64,000 nt of DNA from Mycolicibacterium sp. J2 (GTDB taxonomy: Bacteria; Actinomycetota; Actinomycetes; Mycobacteriales; Mycobacteriaceae), in NCBI RefSeq assembly GCF_026240945.1, contig NZ_JAPFPY010000017.1, positions 62,001 through 126,000 on the forward strand, read 5' to 3'. Positions 17,308 to 25,508 of this stretch are shown here, in pieces. The translations under genes and the position numbers were made by a program. Position 1 is the stretch's first letter; every line of letters begins with the position of its first letter. The notes beneath the pieces were generated by a model. The model was given only the letters and a program-made list of their open reading frames with translations. It was not told the origin of the DNA and ran no database searches.

Positions 17308-17360
17308 GTGAGGTCGTGCGGGGCCGGGCATGCGCCCGGTGGCTATCGCGAGGAGGCCAG

Positions 17361-17939
17361 GTGCTGGAGTCGCGGCGATCCAGACGGCTGGAAAGCTATA
17401 TCGGCAAGGTCGACTACGGGCGTGCGTGCACGCCCAACAAGTATTCGCGAGCCAACTGCGCGGCCCCCACCGCGACAGACAGGTCCTCATCGACCCTTCC
17501 ACTGCCCTACAACGTCGTGGAAGCACTCGATGCGGAGGCGGCTACCGCACCCATCAGGGTTCGCATGCTCGGTGCATGGTCGCGCTCGAGTGACATCGTC
17601 ATGACGGTCATTGGCACGATCGGGTTCGTGCTTGTCACGGGCGCCCTCATCGTGGCGGTGCTCCTGACGGGCGACACCAAACCCCGCGTCGTCATCGTCG
17701 ATCCCGCACCTACGCCGCCGGCTATATCTACGGCCAGGCCCCCGACATCCGCGCCACCCAAGACACCCTCAAGCGAGCCGATACCCACGCCGTCCGCGCC
17801 GACACCGTCCACGGACATAGCACCTTGGCCACCGCCACCGCCGCCGCCGACGAGTTCGCCATCACCGTCTGCCCGGCCCGGGCTGTTTCCGCGACTATTC
17901 CCACGCCATCGTCTGCCCCTGCTGTCCCCGCCGCCTTAA
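17361..17939 (+). CDS. Single-TM protein with Pro-rich tail, unknown function
   Basis: Protein of 192 residues. GTG 17361 follows AGGAGG (17351-17356) by four bases, so this start is favoured over upstream ones. Residues about 78-102 form one TM helix (IVMTVIGTIGFVLVTGALIV). The C-terminal half is a Pro/Ser/Thr-rich, probably extracytoplasmic tail. Downstream of about 17700 a second frame also has mycobacterium-like codons, so a frameshift near the tail cannot be excluded. The gene is followed after 99 bases by a haemophore-like gene in the same direction and is preceded by the second operator copy. No family was recognised. Confidence 0.6.
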   Translation: MLESRRSRRLESYIGKVDYGRACTPNKYSRANCAAPTATDRSSSTLPLPYNVVEALDAEAATAPIRVRMLGAWSRSSDIVMTVIGTIGFVLVTGALIVAVLLTGDTKPRVVIVDPAPTPPAISTARPPTSAPPKTPSSEPIPTPSAPTPSTDIAPWPPPPPPPTSSPSPSARPGLFPRLFPRHRLPLLSPPP

Positions 17940-18038
17940 CGTCAGCAACCCCTAGCGCCGACCAAACGTCCGAGAGTGTGCACTTGGGAATCGGCCCGCC
18001 CAACCAGCGGCACCGATACCCATCGAAAGGGGCAAATC

Positions 18039-18422
18039 ATGAAACTTTCATCGATTCTCAAACCCGCCATGACACTCGTCGCATCATCATGCATCGCCCT
18101 TATGGGATTGAGTACGGGAGTAGCTGCCGCCAAACCCCTCGACCCGGTGATCAACACCACCTGCAACTACGACCAGATCGTCGCCGCCCTGCGCGTCGAG
18201 GCACCAGAACTGGCAAGCGTCCTGGACGCCAACCCCGAGGCGCAAGCCAAACTGCACGAACTCGTCGCCCTCTCGCCCGACCAACGCAGACAACGCATAG
18301 ACCAACGCCTCGCCGCCAATCCAGATTGGCGCACCACCCTGGACCAGAAGCGAGCAACACCCCAAGGCCAAGAGAAAGAAAAAATGCTGCTCAGGGTCGC
18401 CCAAACCTGCCACAACTACTAG
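18039..18422 (+). CDS. Haemophore-related protein (Rv0203/Rv1174c-like)
   Basis: Exported protein of 127 residues. A signal peptide (about 1-31, ASSCIALMGLSTGVAAA) precedes a small helical domain with Cys in TTCNYDQIVAALR and Cys in VAQTCHNY, the pattern of the mycobacterial haemophore-related family. Rv0203, its best-known relative, binds haem outside the membrane and passes it to MmpL3/MmpL11. Whether this copy binds haem is not visible. GAAAGGGG precedes ATG 18039. It probably shares a transcript with the Pro-rich membrane protein and is convergent with the DUF3644 gene across a strong terminator hairpin. Confidence 0.8.
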   Translation: MKLSSILKPAMTLVASSCIALMGLSTGVAAAKPLDPVINTTCNYDQIVAALRVEAPELASVLDANPEAQAKLHELVALSPDQRRQRIDQRLAANPDWRTTLDQKRATPQGQEKEKMLLRVAQTCHNY

Positions 18423-18622
18423 AAAAAGGTACGGCTGGCAGGCCGGGCAGCCAGGCTCACGAGCCTGCGAATCCGCAATGCCGTTTGATGGCAGGCAATT
18501 TGGCGTGGGCAACAAGCCCAGTCACTATCAGCCCACACGCGCCGTTAAAACTCATGCGGGAGAATATCTCTCGCTAATGCAGGGCCGATCGGACTCTGAC
18601 GGAGGCTGGCCAATACGTTAGG

Positions 18623-18654
18623 GCCTGGGCCTGGTGTCTGCACCGGGCCCAGGC
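18623..18654. terminator. Strong bidirectional hairpin terminator
   Basis: Fourteen-base arms GCCTGGGCCTGGTG (18623-18636) and 18641-18654 pair fully in RNA with one G-U, around a TCTG loop. It lies after the haemophore-like gene and, before the IS1380 insertion, was also just past the end of the convergent DUF3644 gene. A smaller hairpin (CAGGCTC/GAGCCTG) lies near 18451-18466. Confidence 0.7.
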
Positions 18655-18701
18655 ATTCGACCGTCATCGACGAAGCAATCCGCACGCTTCGTGCACCAAA
18701 C

Positions 18702-18735
18702 CTAACGCGGGGGTGTCCGCCGGGCGCGTTCGAGC
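18702..18735 (-). pseudogene. Detached 3' end of the DUF3644 gene
   Basis: Joining the DUF3644 frame at the GAGC target repeat across the IS1380 element continues the reading frame for nine codons (ERARRTPPR) to a TAG at 18702-18704. The fragment is thus the original end of the gene at 20436-21473, cut off by the insertion. Confidence 0.7.
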
Positions 18736-20438
18736 TAGCCCAGATTTTTCGTGGATTGTCGCTGGTGAGGGCGTGTAGATAAGCGAAAGTGCCTGTCCTA
18801 CAAGGGATAATTGGACTTCTCTACGGTTCAATCAACCCAGTGGGAAGGCACTTCGCAGGTGAAGACTATCGCGGGCGCATCGCGGGTAAAAGTGTCGGCC
18901 GACGGCCACGGGGTCGTGTCGCACGCCGGCATGGCGCTGTTACGTGAGCTCGCCGACCGGACCGGGTTATCGGCGCAGGTCACGGCTGCTTTAGCGGATA
19001 CCTACCGCGGCCGGTGGGTGTATTCGCCCGGCGAGGTGTTCGCCGATCTGGCCGCGGCGGTGGCTGACGGCGCGGACTGCATCGACGGGGTCGGCCAGTT
19101 GTGCGGCGACCGGGAGCACGCGTTCGGCGCGAAGGCCTCGACGACCACGATGTGGCGGCTGGTCGATGAGCGTATCGACACCGCACACCTGCCCGCGGTG
19201 CGCGCGGCCCGCGCCACGGCGCGGGCGGCGGCCTGGACCGCCGGCGCGGCCCCCGCACCGGGTGGCTGGCTGCACATCGACATCGACGCCACTCTGGTGA
19301 TCGATCACTCCGACAACAAGCGCGGTGCGACGCCGACGTGGAAGAAGTCGTTCGGGCACCATCCGCTGCTGGCGTTCCTGGACCGCCCCGAGATCGCCGG
19401 CGGGGAAGCCCTGGCCGGGCTGCTGCGCAGCGGCAACGCGGGCTCCAACACCGCCAGCGACCACATCATCGTCCTGGCCCAGGCGCTGGCAGCGCTGCCC
19501 GCGGCGTGGCGGCCGGACCCGAGTCGTGGCGGTGAGCCCGACCGGCCCCAGGTGCTGGTGCGTTGCGACACCGCCGGCGCCACCCACCGATTCGCCGACG
19601 CTTGCCGCGAGCAGGGGGTCGGATTCTCCTTCGGCTACCCCGTCGACGCCCGCGTCCAGGACGCGGTGGACACCCTCAACCTCGCCGAGGGCTGGTACCC
19701 GGCTATCGACACCGATGGTGGCCTGCGCGACGGCGCCTGGGTCGCCGAGGCCACCGCCTTGGTCAACCTCAACAGCTGGCCGCCGGGCACCCGGCTGATC
19801 CTGCGCAAGGAGCGCCCGCATCCCGGCGCCCAGCTGCGGTTCACCGACACCGACGGGATGCGGGTCACCGCGTTCATCACCGACACACCCACCGGTGTCG
19901 TGGCCGGCCAGGTCGCCGGCCTGGAGTTGCGGCACCGCCAGCACGCCCCGCGTCGAGGACCGCATCCGCGAACTCAAGAACACCGGCCTGCGCAACCTGC
20001 CGTGCCGGTCCTTCTGGGCCAACGCCGCCTGGCTGGAGATCGCGCTGGCCGCCGCCGACCTGGTCACCTGGTGCCGCCTGCTCGGATTCCGAAACGATCC
20101 CGCCCTGGCCCGCGCCGAGATCACCACGTTCCGCTACCGCGTGCTGCACGTGGCCGCCCGCATCACCCGCGGTGCGCGCCAACTGCGCCTGCGCATCGAC
20201 GCCACCTGGCGCTGGGCCATCTCGATCGCCACCGCCTGGCAGAGGATCCGCACCGCCTTCGGATAACCGAAAACCTCCCTGACCGACCCGATCACGAAAG
20301 ACTCACTGGCCCTGGGAAAGCCCGCCCCACCCGGCGACACGGGACCACCCCGCACGCCCGGCGACCTCAGAACCCAACTCGCAACCCACTCGGCCGCTGA
20401 TTCCAACCGGCATCACCTTCGACGAAAAATCGAGGCTA
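18736..20438 (+). mobile_element. IS1380-family insertion sequence, 1,703 bp
   Basis: Ends read TAGCCCAGATTTTTCG on the left and, inverted, TAGCCTCGATTTTTCG on the right; the matching region runs about 20 bases. A 4-base target repeat GAGC flanks the element (18732-18735 and 20439-20442), as expected for IS1380. Its single transposase gene is frameshifted. The right end supplies the stop codon now used by the DUF3644 gene. Confidence 0.82.
18859..20266 (+). pseudogene. IS1380-family transposase, frameshifted
   Basis: DDE transposase whose first frame runs from GTG 18859 (VKTIAGASRVKVSADGHGV, the usual family start) through the catalytic Asp region LHIDIDATLVIDHSDNK. In the run CCCC at 19946-19949 one C too many shifts the frame: the first frame turns into Arg/Pro nonsense ending at 20400. 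The correct continuation (RVEDRIRELKNTGLRNLPCR ... RIRTAFG) sits in the next frame and stops at 20266. Removing one C gives 468 residues, the normal family length. The shift separates the C-terminal Glu from the core, so the gene is inactive unless the extra base is a sequencing error. Confidence 0.85.
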
Positions 20439-21473
20439 GAGCGAGTCGATTTTGCCACGTGTTCCTGGTGTCGATGTTGTCCGTGCCCGCAGGAAGTCGT
20501 TGTACTCAGCTCGAACCTCGTCGTAGGTCTCATCAGCGAGGGAGGCAAGATAGCTGACAGCCTCGCCGGACCAGACATGCGAGGCTCCGTTGCTGTGCTT
20601 CCAAGCCAATGCCGGGTTGTCACGAAGGCCGTGCTTCCAGGACAAAGCTTGGTGGTCACGGGTGGTCAGCGTTCTGCCGCGGCGTTTGGTGTTGACCTTT
20701 GCCAGTAGCTCTCTCTGGCTATAGGGGTGGGTCTGGTTAGGATCGGTTTTTCGCAGCACCACCTGCCCGCCGGCCGTGGGCGAGACCGCGACAACCAGGT
20801 CGGCGCTGGTCACCTTCTTCACCGATTGCAGGTTGATGTCATAGACGGTGGCGATCCGGGCCAGATCACTGCCAGCCGCCTCAGCCTCATCCATCAACCG
20901 GCGCAGTTCCTCAATGAACTGCTGCACTTCGGCGACCATCGTGGCGTTGTTGTCTACCCGCATGAACTGGACGACGTCGGCTGGGGCTGTGGCGCCCAGT
21001 GGAAGCAGTTGCCAGGTCATGGAATCGGCCAGATCCTTCTTGAACTTAGCCACCATGAAGTCGCGGTAGTTCAAGACGTTTTGCTGCAGGAACGGGTAGA
21101 TGACCGCGCCCAGGCCTTGGGCGTTGTAGAGGTGGATGGCTCGATCGCGGTACTCGGTGAGCGCCTTGACATTTGCCGTCACCGCCGGCCCGTCAATTCC
21201 CGCAGGCCACAGAGCGTGCCCACCAACCCGGCCGAGCGCGTCATCGAGCCCGATCGAGCGGTACTTCTCACCGCGTTGTTTGGGGTAGAAGATCGAACGT
21301 CCGCTTCGGCGCAGGGTCGCCTTGAGCGCCAGTTCCCAGGCGTTGACGACCAGCATCACCGCAAGTTCGTCGCGATAGGTCATCTGCGGCTTGTTGTATA
21401 CCTCGATCGCGGCCAGCATTGCTGCGAGCGAGTTGTCTACTAGCCGCTTGATCGATACGTACGGTGCGCCCAT
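20436..21473 (-). CDS. DUF3644 domain protein, last residues lost to IS1380
   Basis: Protein of 345 residues with a DUF3644-type N-terminal domain (YRDELAVMLVVNAWELALKA, then the charged RAIHLYNAQGLGAVIYPFLQ). The middle and C-terminal parts are mixed alpha/beta without known motifs. No catalytic residues are evident and the function is unknown; such genes often stand alone in accessory regions near restriction systems. The present stop codon (20436-20438) is the last bases of the IS1380 element, and only nine original residues are missing. The protein is therefore probably still functional. Confidence 0.7.
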   Translation of the reverse strand: MGAPYVSIKRLVDNSLAAMLAAIEVYNKPQMTYRDELAVMLVVNAWELALKATLRRSGRSIFYPKQRGEKYRSIGLDDALGRVGGHALWPAGIDGPAVTANVKALTEYRDRAIHLYNAQGLGAVIYPFLQQNVLNYRDFMVAKFKKDLADSMTWQLLPLGATAPADVVQFMRVDNNATMVAEVQQFIEELRRLMDEAEAAGSDLARIATVYDINLQSVKKVTSADLVVAVSPTAGGQVVLRKTDPNQTHPYSQRELLAKVNTKRRGRTLTTRDHQALSWKHGLRDNPALAWKHSNGASHVWSGEAVSYLASLADETYDEVRAEYNDFLRARTTSTPGTRGKIDSL

Positions 21474-21997
21474 TGATCGCCCTCCCGAGCCCTCTGCATC
21501 AGCAACGTTCCTCAGCCCGACAGGTGTCTATCGGCGCTGCCACTTCAGGGGCCTAAACACGAAATTACGTGCCACACTGACATATTCACCTTATGCTCAA
21601 TCAACCGGCTACGGTCCGGCGGCGGCAAACAGTGCAGATCGGGTTCGACACGAAGCAGCAGAGTCGGGCTCCCACCTCACCAGGCTGTTGCCGGGACGGC
21701 CTCGGATCGAGACCTTCTACGCCCAACACCCAACCGGCCCTTCTCGTCATCCAGAAATTGATTCGAAATTCGAAATACAGTGGCCATCGACGGTTCCCCA
21801 CACGTCGAAGACCGCAATCGCAGATAACGCTGCTTCCGACGACGAGCCAAGCGGTTCACCCATGTCGGTAACAATCCTGCGCACAGGAACCCCTTAACGA
21901 TGAAGCGAACATCTACGGCTACGACGGCGGTACTGGATTCCAATCATCGAGTACAGCTATACAGATAAGCCTGACCTTCACGATGCGAACGACCGCA
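21474..21997. other. Gene-poor stretch at the inner edge of the island
   Basis: Five hundred and twenty-four bases with lower GC than the core and no convincing gene on either strand. It contains the first copy of the direct repeat TACAGATAAG (21960-21969). It probably includes the attachment end of the island. Confidence 0.45.
21960..21969 (+). repeat. TACAGATAAG direct repeat, copy 1
   Basis: Ten-base repeat whose second copy (22039-22048) ends exactly where similarity to TadA proteins ends. It is a candidate core of the integration site or a remnant of the recombination event. Confidence 0.4.
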
Positions 21998-23029
21998 TCA
22001 ACGACCGTCGGCGACAGTCGAGTGCACCAAGGAGGCTCCTACAGATAAGACCGCCGCCGCCAACTGGCTGTGCAAACTCGCACGATCCAGCCCGCCGGGT
22101 CCGGCCAGCGCCTCGAGCCGGGCAGGCACCTCGGCGGGACGATTGGCATGCACGGTCCCGGCTCCGCCGTCGTGGCCGGTGTTGAGCGCAGCGAGCAGGT
22201 CGACCACCTCGGCCCCGCGCACCTCGCCGACCACGATGCGGTCCGGCCGCATCCGCAGGGCCTGCCGAACCAGGTCTCGCACCGCGACCTCGCCCACGCC
22301 TTCGACGTTGGCGCCGCGCGCCACCAGCTTCACCACATGCGGATGACGGGGGGCCAGTTCGGCGGCATCTTCGACGCACACGATCCGCTCCGCTGGATCG
22401 ATCGCGCCGAGCAGGGCCGCCAGCAAGGTGGTCTTGCCTGCGCCCGTCCCGCCGGAAACGAGGAACGCCAGCCGGGCCCGCAGGATGGCGCCGAGCAGCC
22501 GTGCCGCCGGTTCGGTGATCGCCCCCGCGGCGATCAGGGCACCCAGATCTTGGTCAGCCGGCCGTAACACGCGCAGGGACAGGCAGGTTCCTGCCGTCGC
22601 GATCGGTGGCAGCACCGCGTGCAGGCGGACCGGATCCGCGCCCAGACAGGTCAGCTGGCCGTCCACCCATGGTTGGTTCTCGTCGAGGCGGCGGCCCGCG
22701 GCCAGGGCCAGTCGCTGCGCGAGCCGCCGCACCGCACCTTCGTCGGCAAAGCGGATGTCGCTGCGCGACAACCCTTCTCCACGGTCCACCCAGACCGCGT
22801 CGGGCGCGGTCACCAAAACGTCGGTGGTGCCGGGCAAGCGCAGCAGCGGGTCCAACGGCCCGGCGCCGGTGAGTTCGGTCTGCAACACGCGCATGGTGGC
22901 GAGGACATCGGTATCACCGAGCAGGCCACCGGATTCAGCGCGGATCGCGGCGGCAACGATCGCCGGACGCAACGGCGCGGCCTCGACCGCGAGCCGCTCC
23001 CGGACCCGGTCGATCAACGAGGGCGTCAC
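21998..23029 (-). CDS. tadA: TadA/CpaF-type secretion ATPase, 3' truncated
   Basis: Type II/IV secretion ATPase that would power Flp/Tad pilus assembly, 343 residues. Walker A is VSGGTGAGKTTLLAAL, followed by the Asp box IVCVEDAAEL and His box AGTVHANRP. Up to HSQLAAAV the sequence is a normal TadA; homologues then continue for a few dozen residues, but here 16 unrelated residues (LSVGASLVHSTVADGR) lead to a stop. The break falls at about 22047, where accessory DNA begins. The tadB, tadC and Flp pilin genes that usually follow are absent from the window. The start GTG overlaps the ssd stop by four bases. The truncated protein is probably non-functional. Confidence 0.8.
   Translation of the reverse strand: MTPSLIDRVRERLAVEAAPLRPAIVAAAIRAESGGLLGDTDVLATMRVLQTELTGAGPLDPLLRLPGTTDVLVTAPDAVWVDRGEGLSRSDIRFADEGAVRRLAQRLALAAGRRLDENQPWVDGQLTCLGADPVRLHAVLPPIATAGTCLSLRVLRPADQDLGALIAAGAITEPAARLLGAILRARLAFLVSGGTGAGKTTLLAALLGAIDPAERIVCVEDAAELAPRHPHVVKLVARGANVEGVGEVAVRDLVRQALRMRPDRIVVGEVRGAEVVDLLAALNTGHDGGAGTVHANRPAEVPARLEALAGPGGLDRASLHSQLAAAVLSVGASLVHSTVADGR
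22039..22048 (+). repeat. TACAGATAAG direct repeat, copy 2, at the island/core junction
   Basis: The second copy lies at the break point in tadA. The two copies enclose 69 bases. Confidence 0.4.
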
Positions 23030-24108
23030 CGGGACACCGCCACCGGCTGTTGCCGCAGCAAGCTCAGCACCCGACCGGCCGCAACGGCCAGCGGTGATCT
23101 GGCGCGGATCCGTAAGCCGCTGCGCTCCATCGTGGTGGCCAACCCGGGTTGCGGACGCATCGCGGCCAGCAGCGGCACGTCGATGGTGCGCGCCACGTCG
23201 GTGGCACGCAGTCCCCCCGGTGCGGGTCCGCGCACCACCACACCGATATTGGGGTTGACGGTGCCGGCCCACCTCCCGACAACCCCGGAGGCAGCGGTGG
23301 CACGCACATCGGCGGGGGTGACGAGGGCAACGAGGTCGGCAGCCCGCAGCGCCGTCTCGGTGGCGGTTCCGGACTGGCGCGCCACGTCGCACACCACCGT
23401 CACCCCGGCGCGCCGGCCCGCGTCGATGACCGACGCCAGCGGAGCAGGCGCGATCGCGGTACCGGTGCGCGCACCGGACAACACCGTGACGCCGCGGCGC
23501 GCCGGTAGCGCATCACGCAGTGCGGCGTACTCGAGCCGACCGTCACTGAGCGCGAGGTCGGGCCAACGCAAACCTGTTTCGCCCTCACTGCCCAGCACCA
23601 GGTCGAGCCCGGCACCCCACGGATCGGCGTCGACGAGCAGCGAATCGGCCGCCGCCTGGGCCACCGCGGCGGCGAACACCGAGGCGCCCGCACCGCCGAC
23701 ACCCCCGAGCACCGCCAGCACGGGCCCGCGGGCCCCACCCGCCCCTGGCGCTTCGGGGGGCGCCGTCAGCGCGGCCATCAGCACCCCGTCCTGGCCGGGC
23801 AGCTGCAGCACCCGCTCGGCGCCGACCGCCACCGCTGATTCCCAGTCCGCCCGGCAATCATCGCGGGACACCAACAGCACCCGGTCTCGCCGCGGTAACC
23901 CGCGTGCCACACAGCGGTCGGCGGCCAGGCGATCCAGGAGCACCACCGGCGCGCTCGCCCATACCGCGCGGCTGGACGGTTCGTCTGCGTGCACCATCCG
24001 TACACCGGCGGCGGCCGCCACCCGGTCGACGTCGTCGCGGGCCGCCACGTCGGCCAGCAGCGCCAGGACCGAGGGGGTCGGCGGCCGTGTGATCGGTGCT
24101 GGGGTCAC
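23026..24108 (-). CDS. ssd: Septum-site-determining / CpaE-like protein
   Basis: MinD/CpaE-type ATPase relative of 360 residues, equivalent to Rv3660c of M. tuberculosis, whose overproduction affects septation. Residues about 1-130 are a receiver-like domain. The ATPase part starts with VLAVLGGVGGAGASVFAAAV, a deviant Walker A without the usual Lys, followed by SLLVDADPWGAGLDLVLG. GTG 24108 is the likely start; longer frames run into the 6C RNA. It forms an operon with tadA, so a role in polar placement of the Tad machine is as plausible as a septum role. Confidence 0.82.
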   Translation of the reverse strand: MTPAPITRPPTPSVLALLADVAARDDVDRVAAAAGVRMVHADEPSSRAVWASAPVVLLDRLAADRCVARGLPRRDRVLLVSRDDCRADWESAVAVGAERVLQLPGQDGVLMAALTAPPEAPGAGGARGPVLAVLGGVGGAGASVFAAAVAQAAADSLLVDADPWGAGLDLVLGSEGETGLRWPDLALSDGRLEYAALRDALPARRGVTVLSGARTGTAIAPAPLASVIDAGRRAGVTVVCDVARQSGTATETALRAADLVALVTPADVRATAASGVVGRWAGTVNPNIGVVVRGPAPGGLRATDVARTIDVPLLAAMRPQPGLATTMERSGLRIRARSPLAVAAGRVLSLLRQQPVAVSR

Positions 24109-24288
24109 GTGTTCACTGTGCGAACAACCGGCGAACGTACGCCAGAGCCCGAGGGAAATCTGTGGATGAAACCCGAACTGTGCATAAGCCGCCGACGAGC
24201 CGAGACGAGCCACCGACGGCACCGCACCGAAAACGGCATTCCGCAACGCAGGAGAGATTGACCGTCCGCACGGTCCCGAGACACCCCG

Positions 24289-24364
24289 AAAAAGGGACGA
24301 CCCCCGCCAGGGGGGGAGGAGGCGGAGGTCGTCGTGTATCAGCCCCGGGGGGTCGGGCTGATCC
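24289..24364 (-). ncRNA. 6C small RNA (B11 / ncRv13660c family)
   Basis: On the minus strand two hairpins stand in a row, each with a C-run in its loop, followed by a T-tract; this is the defining layout of the 6C RNA of GC-rich Gram-positives. Hairpin 1 pairs TCAGCCC (24361-24355) with GGGCTGA (24345-24339), loop with six C. Hairpin 2 pairs the arms 24332-24321 and 24308-24297 (11 of 12), loop with seven C, and five T follow at 24293-24289. The position between ssd and the HAD gene is that of B11 in M. tuberculosis. C-rich loops of this RNA act on G-rich ribosome binding sites of target mRNAs. The 5' end is estimated from a -10-like TATGCT (24376-24371). Confidence 0.8.
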
Positions 24365-24370
24365 ACACCC

Positions 24371-24376
24371 AGCATA
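24371..24376 (-). promoter_or_regulatory. -10-like box of the 6C RNA
   Basis: TATGCT on the minus strand, about seven bases before hairpin 1. A second candidate, TATAGT, lies about 20 bases farther upstream; which one is used cannot be decided by eye. Confidence 0.4.
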
Positions 24377-24544
24377 AGCCGGGTAATGCTCACTATACAC
24401 ACCGGTCAGTCGGGTGGCGCAAGTTGAACTTGCCTGTGAAGACACTTGAGAACGGAAAATCCAGCAGTCGGCAACACCTGGCTTGAGCTGCCACTTTCCC
24501 AGCTATGGGAATGAACTCCCGGACACCGGGCATATGCTGGACCC

Positions 24545-25411
24545 GTGACGGTTTCCGACCGGGCCGACGATGCGCCCGCCGCCGCTGATGGCCGCGCCGA
24601 ATCGGGTCAGCCGATCCGCACCGCGGCGTTCTTCGACCTCGACAAGACGGTGATCGCCAAGTCCAGCACGCTGGCGTTCAGCAAACCCTTCTTCGACCAA
24701 GGCTTGTTGAACCGACGCGCGGTACTGAAGTCGTCGTACGCACAATTCCTGTTCCTGATGTCGGGCGCCGACCACGACCAGATGGACCGGATGCGCACAT
24801 ATCTGACCGATATGTGCACCGGCTGGGATGTCGAGCAGGTGCGATCGGTGGTGGGCGAGACGCTGCACGACATCGTCGACCCGTTGGTGTTCGCCGAAGC
24901 CGCCAACCTGATCGCCGACCACAAGCTGTGCGGACGCGACGTGGTCGTGGTGTCGGCGTCGGGCGAGGAGATCGTGGCGCCCATCGCCCGGGCGCTGGGC
25001 GCCACGCATGCCATGGCCACCCGGATGGTCGTCGAGGACGGCAAGTACACCGGCGAGGTCGCGTTCTACTGCTACGGCGAGGGCAAGGTGGAGGCCATCC
25101 GCGAGCTCGCCGCGCGCGAAGGGTACGCGTTGGAGCATTGTTACGCGTACTCGGACTCGATCACCGATCTGCCGATGCTGGAAGCCGTCGGGCACCCGTC
25201 GGTGGTCAATCCCGACCGCGCGCTACGCAAAGAAGCCGGGGCGCGGGAGTGGCCGGTGCTGACCTTCAGCCGGCCGGTTTCGCTGCGGGACCGGATCCCC
25301 GCGCCGTCGGGAGCGGCCGTCGCGACCACGTTCGCGGTCGGGTTGAGCGCGCTGGCCGGCGGGGCGCTGACGTATTCGTTGTTGCGCCGGTTCATGTTTG
25401 GCGACCGCTGA
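24545..25411 (+). CDS. HAD-superfamily subfamily IB phosphatase (SerB-like)
   Basis: Phosphatase-fold protein of 288 residues, equivalent to Rv3661. The nucleophile motif is AAFFDLDKTVIAKSS (DxDxT), motif II is VVVVSASGEEI and motif III is AYSDSITDLPMLE. One hydrophobic segment near the C-terminus (about residues 256-280) may anchor it to the membrane. GTG start; the sequence is normal in length. The physiological substrate is not known: phosphoserine phosphatase is a family comparison only. It lies between two small RNA genes, 6C upstream on the other strand and Ms1 downstream. Confidence 0.85.
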   Translation: MTVSDRADDAPAAADGRAESGQPIRTAAFFDLDKTVIAKSSTLAFSKPFFDQGLLNRRAVLKSSYAQFLFLMSGADHDQMDRMRTYLTDMCTGWDVEQVRSVVGETLHDIVDPLVFAEAANLIADHKLCGRDVVVVSASGEEIVAPIARALGATHAMATRMVVEDGKYTGEVAFYCYGEGKVEAIRELAAREGYALEHCYAYSDSITDLPMLEAVGHPSVVNPDRALRKEAGAREWPVLTFSRPVSLRDRIPAPSGAAVATTFAVGLSALAGGALTYSLLRRFMFGDR

Positions 25412-25473
25412 TACGACGCTCGGTCGTAGGCCCGGTCACGCGGTAACGATCCGGAATCGGCATCAATTGACCC

Positions 25474-25502
25474 TTGATGTGACCGCAGTCACGTAGTACA
25501 AA
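25474..25502 (+). promoter_or_regulatory. Promoter of the Ms1 RNA
   Basis: TTGATG (25474-25479) and TACAAA (25497-25502) are separated by exactly 17 bases and lie just before the RNA interval that ends in a clear terminator. They resemble a primary-sigma promoter. Confidence 0.6.
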
Positions 25503-25508
25503 TGGAGT

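Noticed and set aside
19946..19949. Programmed frameshifting in the IS1380 transposase
   Set aside because: No slippery heptamer or downstream stimulatory structure is visible, and the family normally uses one frame; a plain one-base insertion explains it.
21474..21997. Possible genes in the gap next to the island edge
   Set aside because: The open frames have no homology pattern, no ribosome binding site and atypical codons.
22619..24169. Plus-strand frame of about 516 codons opposite tadA and ssd
   Set aside because: ATPase motifs are on the minus strand; this frame is Arg/Ser-rich shadow sequence.
24109..24544. Placing Ms1 in the ssd-HAD gap
   Set aside because: That gap contains the 6C hairpins on the minus strand; a promoter, a fitting length and a terminator for Ms1 occur downstream of the HAD gene instead.
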